This document shows positions 16,823 to 24,416 of a DNA stretch of 64,000 nucleotides, in pieces. Within the stretch, counting starts at the first letter, position 1. Every line of letters starts with the position of its first letter. This DNA is from Salininema proteolyticum (lineage in GTDB: Bacteria; Actinomycetota; Actinomycetes; Mycobacteriales; Micromonosporaceae), in assembly GCF_042685645.1 (NCBI RefSeq), contig NZ_JBHUNX010000001.1:1178001-1242000 (forward strand), written 5' to 3'. Position numbers and translations under genes: made by a program. The notes beneath the pieces are model-generated. The model saw only the letters and a program-made list of their open reading frames with translations. It made no database searches and was not told the origin of the DNA.

Positions 16823-18664
16823 ATGACCGCCAAGAAGAGCCCGGGACGGAGGGGAAGGCTGCCGGGAGCGGCCGCCGCGGCGGTCCTGGCCGCCGGGCTC
16901 GCCCCCGTGGGCCCGGCGCAGGCCCAGGACGACGACACCGACCGCCTCATGATCGCCTACGATCAGGAGCTGGACACCTTCAACCCGTTCAAGCAGCAGT
17001 TCGTCATCAGCTACAACCTCAGCCTCCTCGCCTACGACACGCTGATCCGCACCGACGCCGAGAGCTTCGCCCCCTCGCCGGGACTGGCGACCGAGTGGGA
17101 GGAGAGCGACGACGGTCTGACGTGGACGTTCACCATCCGCGAGGGCGCCGAGTGGTCCGACGGGGAGCCCCTGACGGCCGAGGACGTCGAGTACACCTAC
17201 GACCTCCTCATCGAGAACGAGGACATCCGCGACTGGAACATCGACTTCGCCGGGAACCTCGTCGACGCCGAGGCCCCCGACGACACCACCTTCGTCCTCA
17301 CCCTCGAAGAGCCCGCGCCCAACGACATCCTCTACGGCGGCACCTACATCGTCCCCGAGCACATCTGGTCCGGGTTCGACGACCCGGCCGACCCCACGGC
17401 CAACGACGCGCTGCCCATAGTCGGCTCCGGGCCCTTCCAGACCGTCGAGTACCAGATCAACGAGTTCATCCGCCTGGAGGCCAACCCCGGCTACTGGGAC
17501 GGCGCGCCCGGCTTCGACGAGATCGTCTACGTCGTCTACAGCGAACCCGACGCCGCCGTCGCCGCCCTCGAGGCCGGCGAGGTCGACATCGTCTCCAAAC
17601 TCAACCCCGCCCAGGCCGAGGCGCTGGAGAACGCCGACCACGTGACGGTCAACAACGCCCAGAACCGCCGCTTCACCTCCCTGAACATCAACCACCGCGC
17701 GGCCACCGCCGACGGCGACGGGTTCGGCGACGGCCACCCGGCGCTCCGCGACCAGGCCGTCCGCACCGCCCTGCACACCGCGATCGACAAGGAGGCGCTG
17801 GTCGACCGCGTCCTCGACGGCAGCGGCGACCCCGGAGTCGGCATCATGCCCGAGATCTTCACCGACTACCACTGGGACGGAGGCGGCGACCTCGTCGAGT
17901 TCGACATCGCCGAGGCCAATGGGATCCTCGACGAGGCCGGCTACGAGAAGGGCCCCGACGGAATCAGGACCATGCCCGACGGCGGCGAGAAGCTCACCTT
18001 CCGCCTCTACCACCACGCCGACAACACCGACTACGCCACCGTCGTCTCCTTCCTCACCGAGTGGTGGGAGGAGCTCGGCCTGGAGATCGAGCCCGAGCCC
18101 ATCGAGATGGGCACCCTCAACGACAAGGCCTACCTCGGCGAGTACGACATCGTCTTCTCCGGCTGGGGAGTGGGGCCCAACCCCTCCGAGATCATGGGCA
18201 TGTACACCTGCGCGGTCCTCCCGACCAAGACCGACGGCACCGAGCGCAGCCACGAGAACTACTTCTGCGACGAGGAGTACGACAGGCTGCAGGCCGAGCA
18301 GAAGCTCGTCGCCGACGCCGCCGAGCGCCGGCCCATGGTGGAGCGCCAGCAGGAGATCCTCTACGACCACGCCGGAACCATCTGGCTCTACTACCAGAAC
18401 AACATCGAGGCCTACAACAGCGACAAGGTCGCGAACCTGACCCCGCAGCCCGCCGACGGCGGCATGATCACCGGACAGCAGGGCTTCCTGTGGGCCTACC
18501 ACTCCGCGACGCCCGTCGAGGGGTCCGAAGGCTCCGGCGCGACGGCCGCCTCGGACAACCCGACGGCCACGATCCTCATCGCCGCCGCCGCGGCCGTGGT
18601 GATCGGTGCCGGAGCGTTCCTCATCGCCCGCCGCCGCAGGGCCACCGCCGACGAACGAGAGTGA
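16823..18664 (+). CDS. peptide ABC transporter substrate-binding protein with C-terminal membrane anchor
   Basis: This 613-residue SBP_bac_5 family protein binds oligopeptides for the importer encoded downstream. The N-terminus has a Sec-type signal (basic start, Ala/Leu-rich core, likely cleavage after PAQAQ at about 30). There is no lipobox cysteine. Instead the protein ends with a transmembrane helix (about 580-602, ILIAAAAAVVIGAGAFL) and a basic tail (RRRR), so it is probably held by a C-terminal anchor. ATG 16823 is chosen because AGGAAAGAGC precedes it; an in-frame ATG at 16808 is possible. It is the first gene of a five-gene operon. Confidence 0.9.
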   Translation: MTAKKSPGRRGRLPGAAAAAVLAAGLAPVGPAQAQDDDTDRLMIAYDQELDTFNPFKQQFVISYNLSLLAYDTLIRTDAESFAPSPGLATEWEESDDGLTWTFTIREGAEWSDGEPLTAEDVEYTYDLLIENEDIRDWNIDFAGNLVDAEAPDDTTFVLTLEEPAPNDILYGGTYIVPEHIWSGFDDPADPTANDALPIVGSGPFQTVEYQINEFIRLEANPGYWDGAPGFDEIVYVVYSEPDAAVAALEAGEVDIVSKLNPAQAEALENADHVTVNNAQNRRFTSLNINHRAATADGDGFGDGHPALRDQAVRTALHTAIDKEALVDRVLDGSGDPGVGIMPEIFTDYHWDGGGDLVEFDIAEANGILDEAGYEKGPDGIRTMPDGGEKLTFRLYHHADNTDYATVVSFLTEWWEELGLEIEPEPIEMGTLNDKAYLGEYDIVFSGWGVGPNPSEIMGMYTCAVLPTKTDGTERSHENYFCDEEYDRLQAEQKLVADAAERRPMVERQQEILYDHAGTIWLYYQNNIEAYNSDKVANLTPQPADGGMITGQQGFLWAYHSATPVEGSEGSGATAASDNPTATILIAAAAAVVIGAGAFLIARRRRATADERE

Positions 18665-18674
18665 ACGCTCCGCC

Positions 18675-19739
18675 ATGACAGACGAAACCACCGCGCCGGG
18701 GCCCCGCCGAGAGGGCCCCGGCGCGGACGGCGAGGCCGACGCCGGCTCCGAGATCCCCAAGGCCACCACCGGGTTCGGCCGCTACCTCCTCAAGCACGTC
18801 TCCGGAGCGCTCGTCTCCCTCCTGCTCGTGCTCTTCAGCTCCTTCTTCATCTTCCGCCTCATCGGGGGCGACCCCGTCGACCAGCTCACCGGCGAACGCC
18901 CCGTCACACCCGAACAGCGCGAGGCCATGCGGGCCGAACTCGGCCTCGACCAGCCCCTCGCCCTCCAGTTCACCGACTACATCACCGGCACCCTCACCGG
19001 AGACCTGGGCACCTCCTTCCAATACCGCCAACCGGTCTCGGAACTCATCCTCGACCACCTGCCCGCCACCCTCCTGCTCTCCGGCACCGGCCTCGCCCTG
19101 GCCGTCACCCTCGGCCTGTGGATCGGCTCCCGCGCCGGATGGAAGCGCGGCAGCCGCTACGACCGCGCGCACACCACGACCGGTCTCCTGCTCTACTCCG
19201 CGCCCACCTTCTGGCTCGGCATGATCGTCATCCTCGTCTTCGCCCGCTACCTGGGGCTGTTCCCCGTCAACGGGATGCGCTCGGCGGAGACGCCGCCCGA
19301 CGCGCTGTCGCAGGCGGTGGACGTCGCCCACCACCTCGTCCTGCCCGTGCTGACCTACACCGCCGTCGTCTACGCCGGCTACCTCATGGTCATGCGCTCC
19401 AGCGTCCTCGACGAGGCCGGATCCGACTACCTGACCACCGCCCGGGCCAAAGGCCTGCGCGACGACGAGGTCCGGCGCCGCCACGCCGTCCCCAACGCCC
19501 TCCTGCCCACCGTGACGCTCATCTTCCTGGCCATGGGCAACATCGTCAACGGCGCCATCGTCACCGAGTCGGTCTTCTCCTGGCCGGGACTGGGGCGCCT
19601 CTTCGTCCAGGGCATCTTCTACCCCGACCTCCCGGTCCTGCAGAGCCTCTTCGTCCTGTTCTCCGCCAGCACCATCCTCGCCGTCCTGTGCGCCGAGATC
19701 CTCTACTGGTTCATCGATCCGAGAGTTCGAAAGCAATGA
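18675..19739 (+). CDS. dppB: oligopeptide ABC importer permease (DppB type)
   Basis: This 354-residue membrane subunit has six predicted transmembrane helices and a cytosolic N-terminal extension of about 38 residues. The EAA-loop that contacts the ATPase is seen as DYLTTARAKGLRDDEV (about 250-265). The sequence GDPVDQLTGERPVTPEQ after the first helix is typical for DppB. It begins 10 bases after the binding-protein gene, and its stop overlaps the next start by four bases, so the subunits are translationally coupled. The long acidic, Pro/Gly-rich N-terminus is unusual. Confidence 0.92.
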   Translation: MTDETTAPGPRREGPGADGEADAGSEIPKATTGFGRYLLKHVSGALVSLLLVLFSSFFIFRLIGGDPVDQLTGERPVTPEQREAMRAELGLDQPLALQFTDYITGTLTGDLGTSFQYRQPVSELILDHLPATLLLSGTGLALAVTLGLWIGSRAGWKRGSRYDRAHTTTGLLLYSAPTFWLGMIVILVFARYLGLFPVNGMRSAETPPDALSQAVDVAHHLVLPVLTYTAVVYAGYLMVMRSSVLDEAGSDYLTTARAKGLRDDEVRRRHAVPNALLPTVTLIFLAMGNIVNGAIVTESVFSWPGLGRLFVQGIFYPDLPVLQSLFVLFSASTILAVLCAEILYWFIDPRVRKQ

Positions 19740-20665
19740 CAGACACGCACACCGACAGCGCCGGACCGCCCGCCTCCCCGCGCGCCCTCGCCCGGCGCCG
19801 CCGCCGGGAATCGGCCGCCCGCTTCTGGGCGCAGTACCGCCGCCAACGCGCCGGCGTGACCGGACTGATCCTCCTGAGCGCCATCGTTCTCCTCGCCCTG
19901 TGCGCACCGCTGCTGGCCGACGGGTCGGCCCTCAGCGTCACGCAGGCCACCGGAGGACGCATGGACCCGCCCAGCGCCGGATACCCGCTCGGCACCGACG
20001 AGACCGGCCGCAGCGTCCTCGCCCTCACCATCTGGGGATCGCGCCTCTCCCTGGTCATCGGCCTCACCGCCACCGTCATGGCCGTCCTCATCGGAACCGT
20101 CCTGGGCCTCACCAGCGGCCACTTCGGAGGCTGGTACGCCTGGATCGCGCTGCGCCTCTCCGACTGGTTCATGGTCCTCCCCGGACTCGTCGTCGCCATC
20201 GCGCTCCTCGCCGTACTCGGCCGCAGCGTCGCCACCACCATCACCGTCATCGCACTCGTCTCCTGGGCCGGGACGACCAGACTCGTCCGCGCCCAGACCC
20301 TCTCCGTCCAGGCGCGGCCCTACCTCGAACGGGCGAGGGCCCTCGGCGCCGGACACTGGCACCAGATGACCCGCCACATCCTGCCCAACGTCATGCCGCT
20401 CGTCCTCGCCAGCGCGACCCTCCTGGTGCCCACCGCCATCCTCACCGAGTCCGCGCTCGCCTGGCTCGGCCTCGGCGACCCGAACGTCGTCTCCTGGGGA
20501 TCGATCCTCAACCGCGCCTGGAGCAGCGGAGCGGTCTCCGCCCGCGCCTGGTGGTACCTCCTGCCGCCCGGGCTCGCCATCCTCCTGGTCGTCTCGGCCT
20601 TCATGATGGTAGGCCGCGCCCTGGAGGCCGTGCTCAACCCCCGACTGAGAGGCGGAGGCCGATGA
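19736..20665 (+). CDS. dppC: oligopeptide ABC importer permease (DppC type)
   Basis: This 309-residue second permease has an N-terminal helix (GLILLSAIVLLALCAPLL), the DppC hallmark YPLGTDETGRSVLALTIWGSRLSL (around 82-105), and an EAA-type coupling loop (RPYLERARALGAGHW, about 192-206) followed by ILPNVMPL. It overlaps both neighbours by four bases (ATGA at each end). It forms the heterodimeric channel with the preceding subunit. Confidence 0.92.
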   Translation: MTDTHTDSAGPPASPRALARRRRRESAARFWAQYRRQRAGVTGLILLSAIVLLALCAPLLADGSALSVTQATGGRMDPPSAGYPLGTDETGRSVLALTIWGSRLSLVIGLTATVMAVLIGTVLGLTSGHFGGWYAWIALRLSDWFMVLPGLVVAIALLAVLGRSVATTITVIALVSWAGTTRLVRAQTLSVQARPYLERARALGAGHWHQMTRHILPNVMPLVLASATLLVPTAILTESALAWLGLGDPNVVSWGSILNRAWSSGAVSARAWWYLLPPGLAILLVVSAFMMVGRALEAVLNPRLRGGGR

Positions 20666-21657
20666 CCCTGCTCGCACTCGACGACCTGCACGTCACCTAC
20701 CGGGGCGGACGCGGCGACGTGCCCGCCGTGCGCGGCGTCGACCTCACCCTCGCCAAAGGGCGCACACTCGGCATCGCCGGCGAATCCGGCTGCGGCAAGT
20801 CCACCCTCGCCCTGGCGCTCCTGCGGCTCCTGCCCAAAAGCGCCGACGTCGCCGGGAGGATCCTCCTCAACGGCGAAGACGTCCTCACCATGGGCTGGGG
20901 ACGCCTGCGCGCCGTCCGCTGGGCCGACGCCTCGATCGTCTTCCAGGGCGCCATGCACTCCCTCAACGCCGTCCACCGCGTCGGACGCCAGATCGCCGAA
21001 CCGATCCTCCTGCACGGCGACACCACCGAACGCGAGGCCGCCGAGAAGGCCGAAGAACTCCTCGGCCGCGTCGGCCTGCCCGCCTGGCGCGCCCGCAGCT
21101 ACCCCCACGAACTCTCCGGCGGCCAGCGCCAACGCGTCATGATCGCCATGGCCCTGGCCTGCGACCCCGACCTCATCATCGCCGACGAGGCCACCACCGC
21201 GCTCGACGTCATGGTCCAGGCCCAGATCCTCGGCCTCCTCTCCGAACTGGTCACCGAACGCGGAGCGGGACTGGTCATGATCAGCCACGACCTGTCCGTC
21301 CTCTCCGCCCACTGCGACGAGGTCGCCGTCATGTACGCCGGACGCGTCGTCGAACAGGGACCCGCCGGCGCCGTATTCAGCGAACCCCTGCACCCCTACA
21401 CGGGAGCGCTCGGCGACTCGTTCCCCGCCATCGGAGACCCCGCCGCCCGCCTGCGCCCCAGCGGACTTCCCGGCGACCCGCCCGACCCCGCCGACCTACC
21501 CGGCGGGTGCGCCTTCCACCCCCGCTGCCCCGCCGCCGAAGACCGCTGCCGGAGCGAAGGCCCCGCCCTCCTCGACCTCGGCGACTCCCGCCGGTCAGCC
21601 TGCCTCGTCACCCAGTCCCGCCGCTCCGCCGCGCGAGCCGCCGAGGAGACCGCGTGA
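20662..21657 (+). CDS. dppD: oligopeptide ABC importer ATPase (DppD type)
   Basis: This 331-residue nucleotide-binding subunit has Walker A GESGCGKS (about 39-46), the signature ELSGGQRQRV near 152, Walker B LIIADEATTALD near 172 and a switch His in ISHDLS. The C-terminal CAFHPRCPAAEDRC (about 282-295) is the Cys-rich oligopeptide-transporter extension that binds an iron-sulfur cluster in relatives. It overlaps the permease gene by four bases. Confidence 0.93.
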   Translation: MTLLALDDLHVTYRGGRGDVPAVRGVDLTLAKGRTLGIAGESGCGKSTLALALLRLLPKSADVAGRILLNGEDVLTMGWGRLRAVRWADASIVFQGAMHSLNAVHRVGRQIAEPILLHGDTTEREAAEKAEELLGRVGLPAWRARSYPHELSGGQRQRVMIAMALACDPDLIIADEATTALDVMVQAQILGLLSELVTERGAGLVMISHDLSVLSAHCDEVAVMYAGRVVEQGPAGAVFSEPLHPYTGALGDSFPAIGDPAARLRPSGLPGDPPDPADLPGGCAFHPRCPAAEDRCRSEGPALLDLGDSRRSACLVTQSRRSAARAAEETA

Positions 21658-21700
21658 TTGTCCCCGACACCCGCACCACGTCCATCCCCGAGGAGGCCGC

Positions 21701-22738
21701 ATGAGCATCGACCGCCGACCCGCCCCCGCACCGGTCGAGACCGCCGCGCCCGGAACCGTCGCCGGAGCGCTCTCCGCGCGCGGACTCCACGTCGGATACG
21801 GCCTCCCCGGCGGGCGGACCGCCCGAGCCGTCGACGGCGTCGACCTCGACATCGCCCCCGGCGAGATCGTCGCGCTCGCCGGAGAGTCGGGCTGCGGCAA
21901 GACCACCCTCGCCCGAGCCCTCCTCGGACTGGAGAGGCCCACCGCCGGAACCGTCACCCACAACGGCAGCCCGCTCCGCTATAAGACCAAGGCGCTCAAG
22001 GCCTTCCGCCGCAAGGTCCAACTCGTCCTGCAGGATCCCACCGGGGCGCTCAACCCGCGCCACACCGTCTACGACGCCGTCGCCGAAGGTCCCCGCATCC
22101 ACCGCTGCGGAGGCGACGAGCGCGAACGCGTCGCACGAGCCCTCTCCCAGGCCGGGCTGCGGCCGGCCGAGAAGTACTTCCTCGCCTACCCGCACGAACT
22201 GTCCGGCGGACAACGGCAGCGCGTCGTCATCGCCGGGGCGCTCGCGCTCGAACCGGAGATCATCGTCGCCGACGAACCGGTCGCCTCCCTCGACGCCTCC
22301 GTACGCGGGGAGATCCTGGCGCTCCTGCTGCGCCTGCGCGACGAGGCGGGGCTGGGCGCACTCGTCGTCACGCACGACCTCGGGCTCGCGTGGTCTATCG
22401 CCGACCGGATCGCCGTCATGTACCTGGGCCGCATCGTGGAACAAGGACCGGCCGACCAGGTGCTGACCGATCCGCGGCATCCCTACACCCGGGCGCTGGT
22501 GTCCGTTCTCCCGAACTCGCCGGTACCCGAGCCGATCGTCCTCGAAGGTGAGACGCCCGACGCGACGCTCATTCCGGGCGGCTGCCGATTCCACCTGCGC
22601 TGCCAGGAACTCGCCTCGGGTGCGGCGGCCCGGGCCGGAGTGGATGGAGCCTGCCGGGGGAGCGAACTGCCCGTGCTGCGGGCCGATACGGCCGACCGTG
22701 CCGTCGCCTGCCACCTTCACGCCTCCGGTTCGGAGTGA
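21701..22738 (+). CDS. dppF: oligopeptide ABC importer ATPase (DppF type)
   Basis: This is a 345-residue partner ATPase. Walker A is GESGCGKT (about 61-68), the signature ELSGGQRQRVV near 167, Walker B IIVADEPVASLD near 186, and the H-loop VTHDLG. The C-terminal CRFHLRCQELASG is a shortened version of the Cys-containing extension. It starts 43 bases after the DppD-type gene with GAGGAGGCCGC directly before the ATG. It completes a full importer for peptides. Confidence 0.93.
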   Translation: MSIDRRPAPAPVETAAPGTVAGALSARGLHVGYGLPGGRTARAVDGVDLDIAPGEIVALAGESGCGKTTLARALLGLERPTAGTVTHNGSPLRYKTKALKAFRRKVQLVLQDPTGALNPRHTVYDAVAEGPRIHRCGGDERERVARALSQAGLRPAEKYFLAYPHELSGGQRQRVVIAGALALEPEIIVADEPVASLDASVRGEILALLLRLRDEAGLGALVVTHDLGLAWSIADRIAVMYLGRIVEQGPADQVLTDPRHPYTRALVSVLPNSPVPEPIVLEGETPDATLIPGGCRFHLRCQELASGAAARAGVDGACRGSELPVLRADTADRAVACHLHASGSE

Positions 22739-22769
22739 AAGGCGCCCGAGTTTCGGCGGCGCGGCCTCA

Positions 22770-22949
22770 GTGATCGTCGGTCACCTGATCAGGCAACATG
22801 TCTGCGCCAACCCGCTGCCCGACCGACGGCTCCGCACAGCACCACGCGGATTCAAACGAGCGATCTCCAAGTACCACGCCCGATCCAACGATATCGACAG
22901 ACGAACTTGCAAAGCCACCCTGACCATCACCGTGCTGCCAGGCCCTTAA
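22770..22949 (+). pseudogene. C-terminal remnant of an IS4-family transposase
   Basis: The frame ending at 22949 gives a ~60-residue tail: PDRRLRTAPRGFKRAISKYHAR followed by a TYKATLTI-like strand. This resembles the C-terminus of IS4-type transposases common in actinomycetes. No DDE catalytic core is present, so it is a fragment. A matching N-terminal fragment lies downstream at 23472-23630, in the opposite order to an intact gene. GC is lower here than in the flanking operon. The assignment rests on remembered family patterns. Confidence 0.5.
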
Positions 22950-23023
22950 CCGAGCGACAATGCGACTAGACGTTTTACAAGCTCGCGAAACGTGAGGTGC
23001 CTGGACGTCCGGATCCCGTCAGC

Positions 23024-23275
23024 TTAGGCGTCGCTGGTGTCACCGGAAACTGTCGGCTGTCGACGAGGGCGTAGAACAAAGCCGTGCTCTTCCGCCCAGT
23101 CCCGAATCGATTGGCCTGGAAGCCGAGGCGGAAGTTGCTCATCTGATCCCACAGGTTCTAGGCGGTAGGCATCGACGACGTCACCGGGGATGCGCGACCT
23201 AGGGCTGATGCGTTTCGCCCTGAATACCGACTCGGTCGGAATGCTGGACTCGTGGTCCTGTCGGGGTGTTTCCAT
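23024..23275 (-). CDS. small Lsr2-C-terminus-like protein in a decayed IS region
   Basis: This 83-residue protein has GAAAGG nine bases before its ATG. Two stretches recall the DNA-binding C-terminal domain of the actinobacterial nucleoid protein Lsr2 (pattern IRxWAxxxG...RGRIPxxVxxAY): PRSRIPGDVVDAY at residues 25-37, and IRDWAEEHGFVL at 57-68. They appear in reverse order relative to Lsr2, as though a second half-domain precedes a first half-domain. It could be a diverged or truncated Lsr2-type protein. It lies between two transposase fragments in a lower-GC patch, which suggests horizontal origin. Confidence 0.45.
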   Translation of the reverse strand: METPRQDHESSIPTESVFRAKRISPRSRIPGDVVDAYRLEPVGSDEQLPPRLPGQSIRDWAEEHGFVLRPRRQPTVSGDTSDA

Positions 23276-23725
23276 CGTGCTGCACCTTTCGGCGGGGTGA
23301 GAATTCCGACTAGTCTCAATGCCGCTAGATTAAGACTAGCGACGCAGGTCAAATCACTTGTTCCTCAGGGTAAAACAGAAGGAATTCCCGGTAAAGCGGT
23401 TGTACGCCAATACGACCGAAGACAAGGAATCCCTGTTGCTACATGCTCCCGCTCCCGGAACCGTCGAGCTTTTCGGGGTCCGGTTCGCTCCGGGACACCT
23501 CGGTGAGCTGACCCGTCTGGTCCCGCCGTCGCCAGTCGATGAAGTCCTGGCACAAACCAGAGCTACCGAACAGCGCAAACGCCTTCTGCCCTCTCGCGTT
23601 GTCGTCTACCTTCCGCCGGCTGCTTCGTAGCGCTCACGCTCACGGCTCGCGTTCGCGACCTCGCAGCGGAGCGGCCGGGCCTGCCTCCTCATCGGTAGTG
23701 ACGGGTGCCTGGCGGATTCGCCGCC
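23276..23725. other. lower-GC intergenic patch around the IS4 remnant
   Basis: Apart from the transposase fragment I see no intact gene here. The sequence just upstream of the small Lsr2-like gene is locally AT-rich (around 23290-23410) and probably contains its promoter. The section after the fragment (23631-23725) holds short CTCACG/CTCGCG-type repeats but nothing I can name. Confidence 0.4.
23472..23630 (+). pseudogene. N-terminal remnant of an IS4-family transposase
   Basis: The frame encodes FAPGHLGELTRLVPPSPVDE, then RKRLLPSRVVVYLPP and a stop. This is the start of IS4-family transposases (IS4 N-terminal domain, pattern GHLGELT...VDEVL...RLLPSRVxVYF). After VVVYL the expected membrane-like LALxLF continuation and the whole catalytic core are missing. 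The preceding ~38 residues of the open frame do not fit and probably are not coding. With the C-terminal fragment at 22770 it documents at least one decayed insertion. Confidence 0.65.
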
Positions 23726-24349
23726 TCAACTCCAGTTGCGGCACTCGTGGGGGAACGTGCGGCGGACGTCCCGCCGCAGCAGGTCGAGGGCCTCCTCCCG
23801 GGTGACGGCCGCCGGCTCGAGGATCTGGAAGGCGAGTCCGTTGGCGAGCGCCGTCAGCCGGACCGCCTCGCCGTGCTCGTCGGTGCCGTCCGGTACTTCG
23901 CCGCATTCCTTGCCGTTTGTCACCGCTCGGGCGACCCGGCCGATGGCGTGCAGCTGGGACTCCTGGTACTCCTCCAGGATCGCCGGGCGGTTGGCCGCCG
24001 CACCGAGAAAGGCCAGTCGGACCTTGAGGTCGGTGGTCCGCTCGGCGTCCAAGGGCAGGAGCGTCTCCAACCCTTCGACGACGCCGTCGCGGATGGGCCG
24101 TTTGTTCGCCTCGTTCGCGGCGGTCAGCTTTTCGACGCGTTCCCAGGTGCGCTCCATCGTCGACTGGAACGCATGTCGGAGAAGCTCTTCCTTCGCGTGG
24201 AAGTAGTGCTGCACCTGCCCGACAGAGATCCGGGCCCTGTCGGCCACCCGGCTCATCGTCACGGCCTCCAGTCCGTCGCGGTCGATGAGTTCCCGTACCG
24301 CCGCACTGATGTCACGGCGCCTCTGCGCCCTGTCGACGACCTTAGGCAT
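23726..24349 (-). CDS. TetR-family transcriptional regulator
   Basis: This 207-residue repressor has its helix-turn-helix at residues 26-50 (VTMSRVADRARISVGQVQHYF) and a C-terminal region like the BetI/TetR_C_6 type. It is divergent from a serine hydrolase gene with only 67 bases between them, and a tandem 14-bp repeat in that gap is the probable operator. It therefore most likely represses itself and the hydrolase. The ligand is unknown. Confidence 0.88.
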   Translation of the reverse strand: MPKVVDRAQRRRDISAAVRELIDRDGLEAVTMSRVADRARISVGQVQHYFHAKEELLRHAFQSTMERTWERVEKLTAANEANKRPIRDGVVEGLETLLPLDAERTTDLKVRLAFLGAAANRPAILEEYQESQLHAIGRVARAVTNGKECGEVPDGTDEHGEAVRLTALANGLAFQILEPAAVTREEALDLLRRDVRRTFPHECRNWS

Positions 24350-24369
24350 GCCCCGCCCCTTCTTTTACA

Positions 24370-24397
24370 ATATGCTCGTATTAATATGGTCGTATTA
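24370..24397. promoter_or_regulatory. tandem 14-bp operator between TetR and serine hydrolase
   Basis: ATATGCTCGTATTA (24370-24383) is followed directly by ATATGGTCGTATTA (24384-24397), differing in one base. The AT-rich direct repeat covers the whole promoter space of the divergent genes and contains TCGTATTA/TAATACGA-type symmetry. Confidence 0.6.
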
Positions 24398-24416
24398 TAA
24401 AGATTGGAAGGGTTTC

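Noticed and set aside
16823..18664. LPxTG sortase anchor on the binding protein C-terminus
   Set aside because: A hydrophobic helix and basic tail are present, but no LPxTG-type motif precedes them.
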